This document shows, piece after piece, positions 42,001 to 49,418 of a DNA stretch of 49,575 nt; the first letter of the stretch is position 1, and the number at the start of each line of letters is the position of its first letter. The DNA is taken from positions 1 to 49,575 of the forward strand of contig CAMUML010000033.1 of NCBI GenBank assembly GCA_947089855.1. Reading direction: 5' to 3'. Both the position numbers and the translations under genes were made by a program. The notes beneath the pieces are model-generated. The model was not told where the DNA came from. It ran no database searches and saw only the letters and a list, made by a program, of their open reading frames with translations. Source of the DNA: an uncultured Eubacterium sp. (GTDB taxonomy: Bacteria > Bacillota > Clostridia > Lachnospirales > Lachnospiraceae).

Positions 42001-44041
42001 TGTGACGGCAGAAGATGTGAGATTTACGGTAAAAGATACGGGAGAGATCCAGAAAGTCACTATGAAAGACGATGTGACAAAAGTGGAGATCTCGAAACAG
42101 GACTTCGGCGGGAAGGAACTGCCGGGGGCAGAGCTTGCCATTCTTGATAAAGGCGGGAAAACCGTGGAAAGCTGGACATCGACGGAAAAGCCGCATTATA
42201 TGGAAATGCTTCCAGTCGGCCAGTATATCCTGCGGGAGAAAGCAGCGCCGGACGGTTATGTGACGGCAGAAGATATCCTGTTTATAGTAGAAGACACTGG
42301 AGAGATCCAGAAAGTCACGATGAAAGATGATGTGACGAAAGTGGAAATCTCGAAACAGGATCTTGGCGGGAAGGAACTGCCTGGGGCAAAGCTGTATATT
42401 TTTGACCAGGCAGGGAAGATAGTGGAAAACTGGACTTCCGCTGAAAAACCGCATTATATCGAAATGCTGCCTGTTGGCAGGTATGTACTGCATGAAGAAA
42501 CAGCGCCGGATGGATATGCGACTGCGGAAGATATTTCTTTTACCGTGGAAGATACGGGAAAGATCCAGAAAGTCACGATGAAAGATGACGTGACAAAAGT
42601 GGAGATCTCCAAGCAGGATATCGGCGGGAAAGAACTGCCTGGCGCAAAACTTACCATCCTTGACAAAGATGGGAAAACTGTGGACAGCTGGGTATCAACC
42701 GAAAAAGCACATTATGTTGAAAAGCTGCCTGTTGGAGAATATGTGCTCCGCGAGGAGGCAGCGCCGGACGGCTATGTATCCGCAGAGGATGTGAGATTTA
42801 CGGTCAAAAATACGGGAGAGATCCAGAAAGTCACGATGAAGGATGACGTGACAAAAGTGGAGATTTCCAAACAGGATCTTGGCGGGAAGGAACTGCCAGG
42901 AGCCAGACTTGTTATCCTTGATAAAGACGGGGAAACCGTGGACAGCTGGGTATCGACCGAAAAATCGCATTATGTTGAAAAACTTCCTGTTGGGGATTAT
43001 GTGCTCCATGAGGAGACAGCACCGGACGGTTATGTAACTGCAGAGGATGTGAAATTTACAGTCAAAGATACGGGAGAGATCCAGAAAGTCACGATGAAAG
43101 ATGACGTGACAAAAGCAGAGATTTCCAAGCAGGATATCGGCGGGAAAGAACTGCCGGGAGCAAAACTTACCATCCTTGATAAGGACGGGAAAACCGTGGA
43201 CAGCTGGGTATCAACCGAAAAAGCGCATTATATTGAAAAACTGCCTGTTGGGGACTATGTGCTCCACGAGGAGGCAGCGCCGGACGGTTATGTAACCGCA
43301 GAGGATGTGAAATTTACGGTGGACGATACGGGAGAGATCCAGAAAGTCACGATGAAAGATGGTGTGACAAAAGTGGAGATTTCCAAGCAGGATATTGGCG
43401 GAAAAGAACTGCCTGGGGCAAAACTTACCATCCTTGATAAAGACGGAAAAACCGTGGACAGCTGGGTATCAACCGAAAAATCGCATTATGTTGAAAAACT
43501 GCCTGTTGGGGACTATGTGCTCCACGAGGAGACAGCGCCGGACGGTTATGTAACCGCAGAAGATATTCCTTTTACGGTAAAAGATACGGGAAAAATCCAG
43601 AAAGTCAAGATGAAGGACGATGTGACAAAAGTGGAGATCTCCAAGCAGGATATCGGCGGGAAAGAGCTGCCTGGCGCATCGCTTTCCATTTTAGACCAGG
43701 ATGGGAATACTGTAGAAAGCTGGGTGTCCGGGGACAAGCCGCATCATATCGAAATGCTTCCGGCAGGCGGTTATACGCTGCATGAGGAAAAGGCGCCGGA
43801 AGGATACCTGGAAGCGGAAGATGTGCCATTTACCGTGGAAGATACAGGCGAGATCCAGAAAGTTGTGATGGTGGATGAAACAAGCCCATCCGATACACCG
43901 GACACGCCGCCGTCCAGGACTCCAAAAACAGGCGACGACAGGAACTGGATCTTATGGATCGCGCTTGCGCTGCTTGCAGCCTGCGGCATTGCAGGTTCCA
44001 TTGCGCTGCTCTGCAGGGAGAGGAGGGATAAGCAAAAATAA
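36023..44041 (+). CDS. Giant cell-wall adhesin: thioester domain, many SpaA/Cna-B domains, LPxTG-like anchor
   Basis: 2672 residues. A signal peptide (about 1-31, ending VSA) leads to an acidic low-complexity spacer (about 135-215), then a thioester-type domain (about 245-375) with a Cys near 280 (TAYCVQPSK) and Gln near 334 (YAEQFILVH), the pair known to form a reactive thioester in Gram-positive adhesins. About a dozen SpaA/Cna-B domains follow (recurrent GAxFxVY and YxxxExxAPxGY), which form Lys-Asn isopeptide bonds. Nine near-identical 86-residue repeats precede the sorting signal: TPKTGDD, a membrane segment and RRDKQK. It probably promotes cell contact or mating-pair formation; no sortase is in the window. 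Confidence 0.9.
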   Translation: MKGKVKRIVSGVLSAMTLLSSAVQPAIVSASETAGYEAEYPAFEQVKDRLDADEVVSAEDHLTEAGGGFDVENDLSGIRFDPRKVKVKFHEAADKAGSAFDGNRAGTYRVVYLVKPSSGHPSYHVCRNIIVKKPSVEKQEEKTASGSGRSGGQEDSGSGDDEDGSDTAGEPGSGQDGSHDGSEEEREENPDIMEDTGQTADTETGLTVDGAMAQAEGQGIDLLAMEEGESVVFYAASGEKAEEKVTVTRGDCFRYADFGLGTYLTYKYTVHFGDVSATAYCVQPSKDSPDSGTFGITKLKDKKGLSKVCYYGTKASGDEGFFAEKHPDFPYAEQFILVHMAASHANGSEDAFSGASSTGRELALELYEYCMAQPEIPDVDMSFSSDSVNAYVDGDIQRTKEIVFKADELQSITMKLPEGVKFHNVDTGKTSKAGADVEVTGGTRFYLSAPLTQAEDVSAEWSARMKGSVTKDYSAYKISTGSGSQDLALVFGEGVADEKYVEFSVSWVEPAKIRIIKVDSENKDARLSGAVFGVYEDKGCTKLITEMPATNSNGAAAVELIKTHDTVYVKEIKAPKGYSLNESAYKVKLDAGGTVTETVPDKELLGGLSVCKEGQALTGVDTNSNGTVFRYEKRRLQGAVFNVYAGADIVTAYGTKVFRRGDLVKAGLVTGADGTASVEGLHAGTYTVREMKAPVNFYNAGEEKTVEVSAAGQDAEAVFSEASFTNERQKAAVSILKKDRDTGSAMGGVVFGLYAAENIRNADGTGIAAKGTLIEKATTAADGTAAFSADLPAGFSYSVKEEQAPEGYVLNTEDVYVFRFAYTNDREATVPFAHTFTDKRVTAKVTLHKKDAETGKASPQGDASLEHAVYGLYAREDIMRPDGSGAAYKAGSQVAVLTTGRDGEAYADNLYLGKYYVKETTPPVGYLADAKEYDLVCSYEGGMTAEVERECTSLEQVKKQPFQIIKAGYNGSTDVGLLAGAGFTAYLESSLTKKADGNYDFNSADPVVTGRHGETEIFTDEKGYACSAALPYGTYIVRETTTPHNYKPVKDFTVRITENSPDTPQMWRVLFDDEFTAKLKIIKQDGATKRPVLVKGAEFKVYDIDHGRYVEQVTTYPATVKHESYFTDENGYLILPQNLGAGRYRIEEVNAPYGYTLNRNFIEVSVDSDAAYQMDGISGDVIIEAVYEDHQVKGQIHIVKCGEALNSFGDGFSYREEKLAGAVFAVYAAEDIYPADCQKDADGNRILEYASGQLVGTVTTDGNGEAALSNLPLGTYRIVETEAPDGFVLDGQEQTVTLSYEGQDTPVVEQTAEMKNKRQKVEVSVTKKDSDTEKPLSGAEFGLYAKTDILAHGDVVAEKGTLLAKAVSGRDGKAEFKADLPFGDYYIRELSAPAGYASSGETLEVTAAYQGQDVETVQIPSIFNNRPTRVSVKKKDLATGVTVSGAALSIIDKDGNVVERWQSEKGAGNVVERLTAGEAYTLREEMAPYGYLLAEEATFTVEDTEETQEVELKDDVPTARLIINKEGEFLEDVSALESVSGWIDHFFEYITGSLKDVTFEVYALEDIKAADGESGDYYKKDDLIGTITTDSTGIAELSGLPLGRYYVKEKATAEGYVLDDKAREIDLTYRDQYTAEVTYSSDWLNDRQKAGVRVLKKEKGSDRVLEGAVFALCAKEDIASADGRVIMEADTVIEEKATDADGTLVFTADLPIGYSYYIKETFPAPGFATAQEAQEFTFTYGDAAEESVYYDFTFEDEPVVFEFLKLSLKDGSRVEGAALQLSDADGNVVESWISGTEPHTIRELVVGKKYTLTETRPADGYVTAGDIVFTVEDTGEIQEIAMEDDVTKVEISKQDFGGKELPGASLSILDQDGNIVESWVSGEEPHYMEMLPIGEYVLHEEKAPDGYVTAEDVPFTVDDTGGIQKVTMKDDVTKVEISKQDIGGKELPGAKLAILDKDGKTVESWVSGEEPHYMEMLPIEEYVLREEKTPDGYVTAEDVRFTVKDTGEIQKVTMKDDVTKVEISKQDFGGKELPGAELAILDKGGKTVESWTSTEKPHYMEMLPVGQYILREKAAPDGYVTAEDILFIVEDTGEIQKVTMKDDVTKVEISKQDLGGKELPGAKLYIFDQAGKIVENWTSAEKPHYIEMLPVGRYVLHEETAPDGYATAEDISFTVEDTGKIQKVTMKDDVTKVEISKQDIGGKELPGAKLTILDKDGKTVDSWVSTEKAHYVEKLPVGEYVLREEAAPDGYVSAEDVRFTVKNTGEIQKVTMKDDVTKVEISKQDLGGKELPGARLVILDKDGETVDSWVSTEKSHYVEKLPVGDYVLHEETAPDGYVTAEDVKFTVKDTGEIQKVTMKDDVTKAEISKQDIGGKELPGAKLTILDKDGKTVDSWVSTEKAHYIEKLPVGDYVLHEEAAPDGYVTAEDVKFTVDDTGEIQKVTMKDGVTKVEISKQDIGGKELPGAKLTILDKDGKTVDSWVSTEKSHYVEKLPVGDYVLHEETAPDGYVTAEDIPFTVKDTGKIQKVKMKDDVTKVEISKQDIGGKELPGASLSILDQDGNTVESWVSGDKPHHIEMLPAGGYTLHEEKAPEGYLEAEDVPFTVEDTGEIQKVVMVDETSPSDTPDTPPSRTPKTGDDRNWILWIALALLAACGIAGSIALLCRERRDKQK
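41552..43873 (+). repeat. Nine tandem 258-bp repeats encoding 86-residue Cna-B-like domains
   Basis: Each unit begins DDVTKVEISKQDIGGKELPG (copies vary at a few positions) and ends TGEIQKVTMK. Nine units fill 41552-43873 exactly. Units 5-8 are the most alike, including at the DNA level, which indicates recent duplication or gene conversion. The last unit resembles the first more than its neighbours. Confidence 0.92.
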
Positions 44042-44089
44042 ATAAATAAGACATGGAACAGTGACAGGATAAAAATAAAATGATCATGG

Positions 44090-44126
44090 GGCGTTTATGG
44101 ATAAGTGTCTGTAAACGCCTTTTTTT
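44090..44126 (+). terminator. Intrinsic terminator after the adhesin gene
   Basis: GGCGTTTA (44090-44097) pairs with TAAACGCC (44112-44119), followed by seven T (44120-44126). It separates the adhesin from the transfer genes. Confidence 0.85.
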
Positions 44127-44152
44127 ATGGAAAGGAGGAGCATAAAAAATGC

Positions 44153-44479
44153 ATGGGAGAAGGAAACCGGGAACCAGGCACAAGCCGCAGATATGCGTCG
44201 GATAAGCCGCGGGAATGCAGCTATTGTTATTTTTGGGACGGGAGGAGAAAAAGGTGTGGGCAGAAGGAGTGCTGGTACCTGCTCACGCCGGATCAGACAG
44301 AAACTGGAAAGGGGCGTGGATATCACGGAAGCCATGACACGGGAAAGGAAAACTGCAGGGGATGCCCGTATGGCCGGCATTCCCCGTGCATCGGCTACTG
44401 CATGAAAAGCCTCATGGAAGGAATGAGGCTGAAAAAACAGGAGGGTTTCAGAAAGGGGGATGGCAGGGATGCAGGATGA
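44153..44479 (+). CDS. Cys-rich small protein of the transfer region
   Basis: About 108 residues from ATG 44153 (GGAGGAG lies 12 bases upstream, a little far; an in-frame GTG at 44105 overlaps the terminator). It carries ECSYCYFWDGRRKRCGQKEC, then CRGCPYGRHSPCIGYC, suggesting one or two zinc-binding sites. I have seen such CYFW-containing proteins beside PcfB genes in Lachnospiraceae elements; the function is unknown. It overlaps pcfB by 11 bases, supporting co-translation. Confidence 0.6.
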   Translation: MGEGNREPGTSRRYASDKPRECSYCYFWDGRRKRCGQKECWYLLTPDQTETGKGRGYHGSHDTGKENCRGCPYGRHSPCIGYCMKSLMEGMRLKKQEGFRKGDGRDAG

Positions 44480-44984
44480 GGTAAATGAAAAGACAGTTTC
44501 ACTGTGCGTGAACGGCGGAAAGGTCACTGCACGAATATTTAAAGCCGCCCTTGTAAAAATGCTGGCGAAGATGGAACAGGGGAAAAAGGACGGGCAGCGG
44601 AAGGAGATGAAAAAAACAGGGAAGGGGGAGGCTGTCAGCCATGGGAAGCAGAGTATGGAAAAACTGATGCGCCAGGGCTGCCAGCTTTCCAATATCGAAG
44701 TGACGGACGGCAATATCCGTTCCTTTGAAAAATATGCGAGGAAGTACAGCATAGATTTCAGCCTGAAAAAAGACACATCCGTGGAGCCGCCGCGTTATTT
44801 TGTGTTCTTCAAGGCGAAAGACGTGGATGTGATGACGGCGGCGTTCCGGGAATACACAGGCAAGTCACTGGGGAAGGGCCGGAAACCGTCCATCCGCAGG
44901 AAACTAGAGATTGCAAAGGAGCGCACGGCAAAACACAGGGAGCTGGAAAAGACAAAGCAGAAGGAACGGGGGCCGGAGCATTGA
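44469..44984 (+). CDS. pcfB: PcfB-family conjugation protein (DUF3801)
   Basis: 171 residues from ATG 44469 (ATG 44460 is also possible). The sequence has the DUF3801/PcfB pattern: basic and helical at both ends, with the central RQGCQLSNIEVTDGNIRSFE, then YARKYSIDFSLKKD and VFFKAKDVDVMTAAFREYTG. In pCF10, PcfB is an accessory protein acting with the coupling protein PcfC during conjugation. It is followed by, and overlaps by 4 bases (TTGA), the VirD4-type gene, as in other conjugative elements. Confidence 0.85.
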   Translation: MQDEVNEKTVSLCVNGGKVTARIFKAALVKMLAKMEQGKKDGQRKEMKKTGKGEAVSHGKQSMEKLMRQGCQLSNIEVTDGNIRSFEKYARKYSIDFSLKKDTSVEPPRYFVFFKAKDVDVMTAAFREYTGKSLGKGRKPSIRRKLEIAKERTAKHRELEKTKQKERGPEH

Positions 44985-46924
44985 GCGGGAAAAAGAAAAA
45001 AACAAAAGCGCATGGGCCGTTAAAGCTGGGCTGGAAGATCAGAGGCATGTTAAGGGAAAGGTTCCCTATGATGGACGGAAGGCGGCTGCTCATGCTGAAC
45101 ATCCCTTATATCATCATATTTTATATGGCGGATAAAGCCGCATGGCTGTTCCGGCACTGCACGGGGGATTCTTTGACTGAGAAGGCGGGCGTCCTGTTTT
45201 TAAATTTCCAGATGGCGTTTGACAGCCCGCTCCCAAGCATCCATGAGCATGACCTGCTGGCAGGCGCCGCGGGGGCTGCCGCCGTAAAGCTGGCTGTATA
45301 TATGAAAGGGAAGAATGCGAAAAAATACCGGCAGGGAGAAGAATACGGTTCCGCACGATGGGGGACGCCGAAAGACATTGCGCCGTTTATCGACCCGGTA
45401 TTTGAGAACAACATCCTTTTGACGCAGACGGAGCGGCTGACCATGGACAGCAGGCCGAAACAGCCCAAATATGCAAGGAATAAGAACGTCATCGTGATCG
45501 GCGGTTCCGGCTCAGGCAAGACGCGGTTTTATGTAAAGCCGCAGCTGATGCAGATGACGCCGAATGTCAGCTACGTGGTCACTGACCCGAAAGGGACGAT
45601 CTTAGTCGAGTGCGGGGAGATGCTGAAACGCGGCACGCCAAAGATAAAAGATGGGAAAGCGGTACGGGATAAGAATGGGAAGACAGTTTATGAGCCATAC
45701 AAGATAAAGGTCCTGAATACCATCAATTTCAAGAAAAGTATGCATTATAACCCTTTTATGTATATCCGCTCCGAAAAGGATATCCTAAAGCTGGTCAATA
45801 CGATCATTGCAAACACGAAGGGGGAAGGCGAGAAATCTTCCGAGGATTTCTGGGTGAAGGCTGAACGGCTTTTATACTGTGCGCTGATCGGGTACATCTA
45901 TTATGAAGCCCCGGAAGAGGAACAGAACTTTTCCACACTGCTTGAATTTATCAATGCGTCCGAAGCAAGGGAGGAGGATGAAGAATTTAAAAATGCCGTG
46001 GACGAACTGTTCGAGGAACTGGAGAAGGAAAGGCCGGAACACTTTGCGGTAAGGCAGTATAAAAAATACAAACTTGCCGCTGGAAAGACAGCCAAGAGCA
46101 TACTTATCAGCTGCGGCGCAAGGCTCGCGCCGTTTGACATCGCAGAGCTGCGGGAGCTGACAAGCTATGATGAAATGGAACTGGATATGCTCGGAGACCA
46201 GCGGACGGCGATGTTTGTCATTATCTCTGACACGGATGACACGTTCAATTTTATCGTGGCTATCATGTACAGCCAGCTGTTCAACCTCCTGTGCGACCGC
46301 GCGGATGACGTGCATGGCGGCAGGCTCCCTTACCATGTCAGGCTGCTTTTGGACGAGTTCAGCAATATCGGCCAGATCCCGAAGTTTGACAAGCTGATCG
46401 CAACGATAAGGAGCAGGGAGATTTCAGCGTCGATCATCTTGCAGTCACAGAGCCAGTTAAAAACCATTTATAAGGATGCGTCTGAAACGATACTTGGGAA
46501 CTGCGATACCATGCTGTTCCTTGGGGGCAAGGAAGGCTCCACTTTAAAAGAGATTTCCGAAAATTTAGGGAAGGAGACGATAGATTTATATAATACGTCT
46601 GACACGCGCGGGCAGAGCCGCTCCTACGGGCTGAATTATCAGAAAACGGGGAAGGATTTGATGTCAAGGGATGAGCTAGCTGTAATGGATGGGAATAAAT
46701 GCATCCTGCAGCTGCGGGGTGTGCGCCCGTTTCTAAGCGATAAATTCGACATTACCAGACACAAACGGTATAAGGATCTGTCAGACTATGATAAAAAGAA
46801 TGCCTTTGACGTAGAGGCTTATATGAAACGCCAGTTACGGATCAGGATGAAGGAGGAATTTGAGCTTTTTGAAGTGGACGCAGGTATGCAGGATGATGAA
46901 GGGACTGGGAATGCAGATGGGTAA
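44981..46924 (+). CDS. VirD4/TraG-type coupling protein (PcfC-like)
   Basis: 647 residues. One or two N-terminal membrane segments (about 38-50, 90-106) precede the ATPase: EEYGSARWGTPKDI, Walker A GGSGSGKT (174-181), VVTDPKGTILVECG, and Walker B VRLLLDEFSNIGQIP near 455-470, followed by LQSQSQLKTIYKD. VirD4 ATPases carry the relaxase-DNA complex to the type IV secretion channel. The start is TTG 44981, inside the pcfB stop. The C-terminal tail is acidic. It shows that the element, with its off-window partners, belongs to a conjugative system. Confidence 0.92.
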   Translation: MSGKKKKTKAHGPLKLGWKIRGMLRERFPMMDGRRLLMLNIPYIIIFYMADKAAWLFRHCTGDSLTEKAGVLFLNFQMAFDSPLPSIHEHDLLAGAAGAAAVKLAVYMKGKNAKKYRQGEEYGSARWGTPKDIAPFIDPVFENNILLTQTERLTMDSRPKQPKYARNKNVIVIGGSGSGKTRFYVKPQLMQMTPNVSYVVTDPKGTILVECGEMLKRGTPKIKDGKAVRDKNGKTVYEPYKIKVLNTINFKKSMHYNPFMYIRSEKDILKLVNTIIANTKGEGEKSSEDFWVKAERLLYCALIGYIYYEAPEEEQNFSTLLEFINASEAREEDEEFKNAVDELFEELEKERPEHFAVRQYKKYKLAAGKTAKSILISCGARLAPFDIAELRELTSYDEMELDMLGDQRTAMFVIISDTDDTFNFIVAIMYSQLFNLLCDRADDVHGGRLPYHVRLLLDEFSNIGQIPKFDKLIATIRSREISASIILQSQSQLKTIYKDASETILGNCDTMLFLGGKEGSTLKEISENLGKETIDLYNTSDTRGQSRSYGLNYQKTGKDLMSRDELAVMDGNKCILQLRGVRPFLSDKFDITRHKRYKDLSDYDKKNAFDVEAYMKRQLRIRMKEEFELFEVDAGMQDDEGTGNADG

Positions 46925-46990
46925 GGGAACATGGAGCGGAGGGCATGGCTGATGTATGGATGTCCTTTTTTGATGCGCTGTAGCCTGGAA

Positions 46991-47283
46991 CCTTGCGACA
47001 CGGTGTCGTGAAGTTATCCAGATTGAAACTGCAATAATGCAGGACTTGGGATAGGAACTTTGCGACACTGTGTCGTAAAGCGTGGCGCTCTGGAACCATG
47101 ATACTGCAGAAAGATATGAATATCTGAACTTTGCGGCATGGTGCCATGAAGTTCACGTTTTAATAAACACAATATAAGAATCAGCTGTTTATACCTTGCG
47201 ACACAGTGTCGTGAAGTTTTACAGAATGAGATCACAGTTTTATATGACCGTGGGCCGGAACTTTGCGACATGGTGTCGCAAAG
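46991..47283. repeat. Array of five spaced palindromes before the PAPS-reductase-like gene
   Basis: Five copies centred at 47002, 47069, 47140, 47205 and 47272 (intervals 67, 71, 65, 67). Consensus TTTGCGACAYNGTGTCGYRA; the last copy is identical over 24 bases to the site at 29542. Copy three has both arms changed (GGCAT/GTGCC), keeping pairing, a sign of selection for symmetry. They fill a 430-base region without genes. Possible roles: operators of the XRE protein, or a ParB centromere. Confidence 0.85.
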
Positions 47284-47301
47284 CAGGCAGTAAAAATCCA
47301 T

Positions 47302-47339
47302 TGGCAGGATGACAGCGGGACATCTTCCACATCCTGCCA
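47302..47339 (+). promoter_or_regulatory. 10-bp hairpin in the leader of the PAPS-reductase-like gene
   Basis: TGGCAGGATG (47302-47311) pairs perfectly with CATCCTGCCA (47330-47339), 18-base loop, ending 18 bases before the ATG at 47358. There is no T-run, so it is more likely an RNA stability or translational element than a terminator. Confidence 0.6.
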
Positions 47340-47357
47340 TAAACAGACAGGAGGCAC

Positions 47358-48653
47358 ATGAACAGACATACGATAGGAGACCTGTACCAGATGCAGTCGC
47401 TGCCATTGTCTGAAAAAATAAAAATGACAGGGCGCCGGATACGCGAATGGCTGGACTATTACGGCAGTGACGGCGTATACATTGGGTTTAGCGGGGGCAA
47501 GGACAGTTCCGTTTTACTGGATATGGCAAGGAAGATATGCCCGGAAATCCCTGCCGTATACGTGGACACCGGGCTTGAATATCCGGAGGTCAGAGAGTTT
47601 GTGAAGCGGCATGAAAATGTAGAGATACTCAGGCCGAAGATGAATTTCCGGCAGGTCATTGAAAAATACGGCTATCCATTTATTGGGAAGGAAGTTGCGG
47701 GCTGTGTATACGGCGCGCGCAGATACATGAAAAAACTGATCAGCAGAGAAACGGGGCAAGGAGGCAGCGGCATTATCCCCAACCACAGCTACATGGCAGA
47801 CCTGGCGGGGATTGACCGGAGACAGGATAAGGGAAATGAGCTCTATCAGCACCTGATTCGCGGTGAGATACCAAGCACGGACATAAAAGCGCCAGTCCGC
47901 TACCTGATCATGCACGGCAGGTATCCCCATAAGGAAAAAGGGGCGGAAACATCAGAATATTCCCAAATGTACAATAAGGAAAGATACAAATTTTTTTTGG
48001 AAGCGCCCTTTGAAATATCTGACAACTGTTGTAACGTCATGAAAAAGGCACCCATGCACAGCTATTCCAAAAAGACGGGGCGGATGCCCATGACAGCGCA
48101 GATGGCAAGCGAGAGCCGTCTGCGGACGACCATATGGCTGAAAAACGGGTGCAACGGGTTCCATATGAAAAGCCCCATCAGCAACCCGATGTCTTTCTGG
48201 ACGGAGCAGGATGTGCTTGAATATATTTACCTTTACCGGATACCGCTTGCGGATGTGTATGGGGAAGTCCTGGCGGAAAATAAGAAAAACGGGAAAAGGC
48301 AGGCAGGGGAAAGCACGGCGGAGCTTGGGATCTTTGATGAAGGGAAGCCTTTCTACAGGACAACTGGATGCAGCAGGACGGGGTGCGTTTACTGCGGCTT
48401 TGGGAGCCACAGGGAAAAATCTCCGAACCGGTGGGAGACCGCAGAGGTGCTCTCAAACCCAGCGCTTGTCGATTATATGCTGCGGGGAGGGGGTTTTGAT
48501 GAAAGCGGCGTCTGGAAACCGGACAGCAGGGGGCTTGGGTTCTGGTTTGTCATAGAATGGATCAACACCCATGGGAGTCTGCATATCATCATGCCGCGCC
48601 GGGAGGAATACCTTGGGCAGTATATGACTGCGGAAACGGAGGCATATCTGTAA
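47358..48653 (+). CDS. PAPS-reductase-family PP-loop protein
   Basis: 431 residues. The adenylylation PP-loop is at 45-50 (GFSGGKDSSVLLD), followed by VYVDTGLEYPEVREFVKR as in PAPS/APS reductases and DndC. Further on, NPMSFWTEQDVLEYI and a cysteine cluster TGCSRTGCVYCGFGS (about residues 345-358) suggest an Fe-S or zinc site. This longer form is common on phages and conjugative elements, where the true reaction is mostly unknown; sulfur transfer to nucleic acid is possible. It has CAGGAGG 5 bases before the ATG and lies behind the palindrome array. Confidence 0.78.
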   Translation: MNRHTIGDLYQMQSLPLSEKIKMTGRRIREWLDYYGSDGVYIGFSGGKDSSVLLDMARKICPEIPAVYVDTGLEYPEVREFVKRHENVEILRPKMNFRQVIEKYGYPFIGKEVAGCVYGARRYMKKLISRETGQGGSGIIPNHSYMADLAGIDRRQDKGNELYQHLIRGEIPSTDIKAPVRYLIMHGRYPHKEKGAETSEYSQMYNKERYKFFLEAPFEISDNCCNVMKKAPMHSYSKKTGRMPMTAQMASESRLRTTIWLKNGCNGFHMKSPISNPMSFWTEQDVLEYIYLYRIPLADVYGEVLAENKKNGKRQAGESTAELGIFDEGKPFYRTTGCSRTGCVYCGFGSHREKSPNRWETAEVLSNPALVDYMLRGGGFDESGVWKPDSRGLGFWFVIEWINTHGSLHIIMPRREEYLGQYMTAETEAYL

Positions 48654-48778
48654 GCGCATGAAGGCCGGACAGATAAAAAGCGCCTGGAAAATAAAGCGGC
48701 AGGACTGCTATGGCACAGAAGGGATGGAAATTACCAGTTCTGGCCGTAAAGAGGAAAGATTCTATTGGAGGCAGAGGC

Positions 48779-49144
48779 ATGGAAAAACAGCGTAAAGGAA
48801 AGCAAAAAAATAACCAGTACATAATAACTTTTACAGTGGCAGAGTGCGGGGAGTTCCACAGTATGGGAGAGCGCCACGAAAATATCGGCACCCTGGATGA
48901 AGCCGCCAGGATTTACCGGAAGATCCCGCCAGAACGCATGAACGGCATCCCTTCCATCGGCATCAGGCTCCACATGCCGGGGACAAAAGCAGTGGAAGAT
49001 GTGCAGGCGGATATCCTGTCAGGCGGTGAGATTGACACAGGGATCGTAAGGCTTATTCCGGAGCTTTGTGATAACGCTGAGGTACAGGAGATCATAGATG
49101 AGATGATCCGGATGTTTCCGGATAAAGAAGTGATTGATATATAG
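48779..49144 (+). CDS. Small protein resembling a polyvalent-protein-associated domain of mobile elements
   Basis: 121 residues from ATG 48779 (GGAGG 7 bases upstream); ATG 48710 is an in-frame alternative. The stretch IGTLDEAARIYRKIPPERMN, then GIPSIGIRLHMPGT and ILSGGEIDTGIVRLIPE, recalls domains joined to large polyvalent proteins (YodL/LPD type) in Firmicutes conjugative elements. No enzyme motif is seen. It follows the PAPS-reductase-like gene by 125 bases and is closed by a terminator, so the two may form a transcription unit. Confidence 0.6.
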   Translation: MEKQRKGKQKNNQYIITFTVAECGEFHSMGERHENIGTLDEAARIYRKIPPERMNGIPSIGIRLHMPGTKAVEDVQADILSGGEIDTGIVRLIPELCDNAEVQEIIDEMIRMFPDKEVIDI

Positions 49145-49148
49145 GCAG

Positions 49149-49178
49149 CCGTATTTTCATTTGAAGGTACGGTTTTTT
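49149..49178 (+). terminator. Terminator after the small polyvalent-domain gene
   Basis: CCGTA (49149-49153) and TACGG (49168-49172) with a T6 run (49173-49178). The stem is short but starts only 4 bases after the stop codon. It closes the PAPS-reductase-like unit. Confidence 0.55.
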
Positions 49179-49319
49179 ATTTTTTAAGAAGGGGGATGCA
49201 GAAACATAAGATACAGGATACGCCTGCCGACTTCCAGGCAGCAGGCACTGCAGGGACGCGCAATTTAAAATAAAAAATATAATAAGGGAAGGAGAAAAGG
49301 CTGGATTTCTCATTTTTGG

Positions 49320-49353
49320 GCTGCTGTTGCGTTAGGAAAACAGCAGCTTTTTT
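49320..49353 (+). terminator. Strong intrinsic terminator upstream of the Maff2 gene
   Basis: GCTGCTGTT (49320-49328) pairs perfectly with AACAGCAGC (49339-49347), followed by six T (49348-49353). It follows 49179-49319, where no gene is visible. If it works in the transfer operon leader it could act as an attenuator. Confidence 0.8.
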
Positions 49354-49418
49354 GTATAGGTTCCTGCAGGAAAAGACAGATTAAAAACAGTGTCAGAAAT
49401 TCAGCCTTAACATAATAT

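Noticed and set aside
41627-42493. Long reverse ORFs (up to 288 codons) across the adhesin repeats
   Set aside because: They mirror the 258-bp repeats on the opposite strand and lack ribosome sites; the forward gene is intact throughout.
46991-47283. Five palindromes with about 43-base intervals as a small CRISPR
   Set aside because: Repeats are imperfect and fully symmetric, intervals vary (65-71), a lone copy occurs at 29542, and no cas genes or leader are present.
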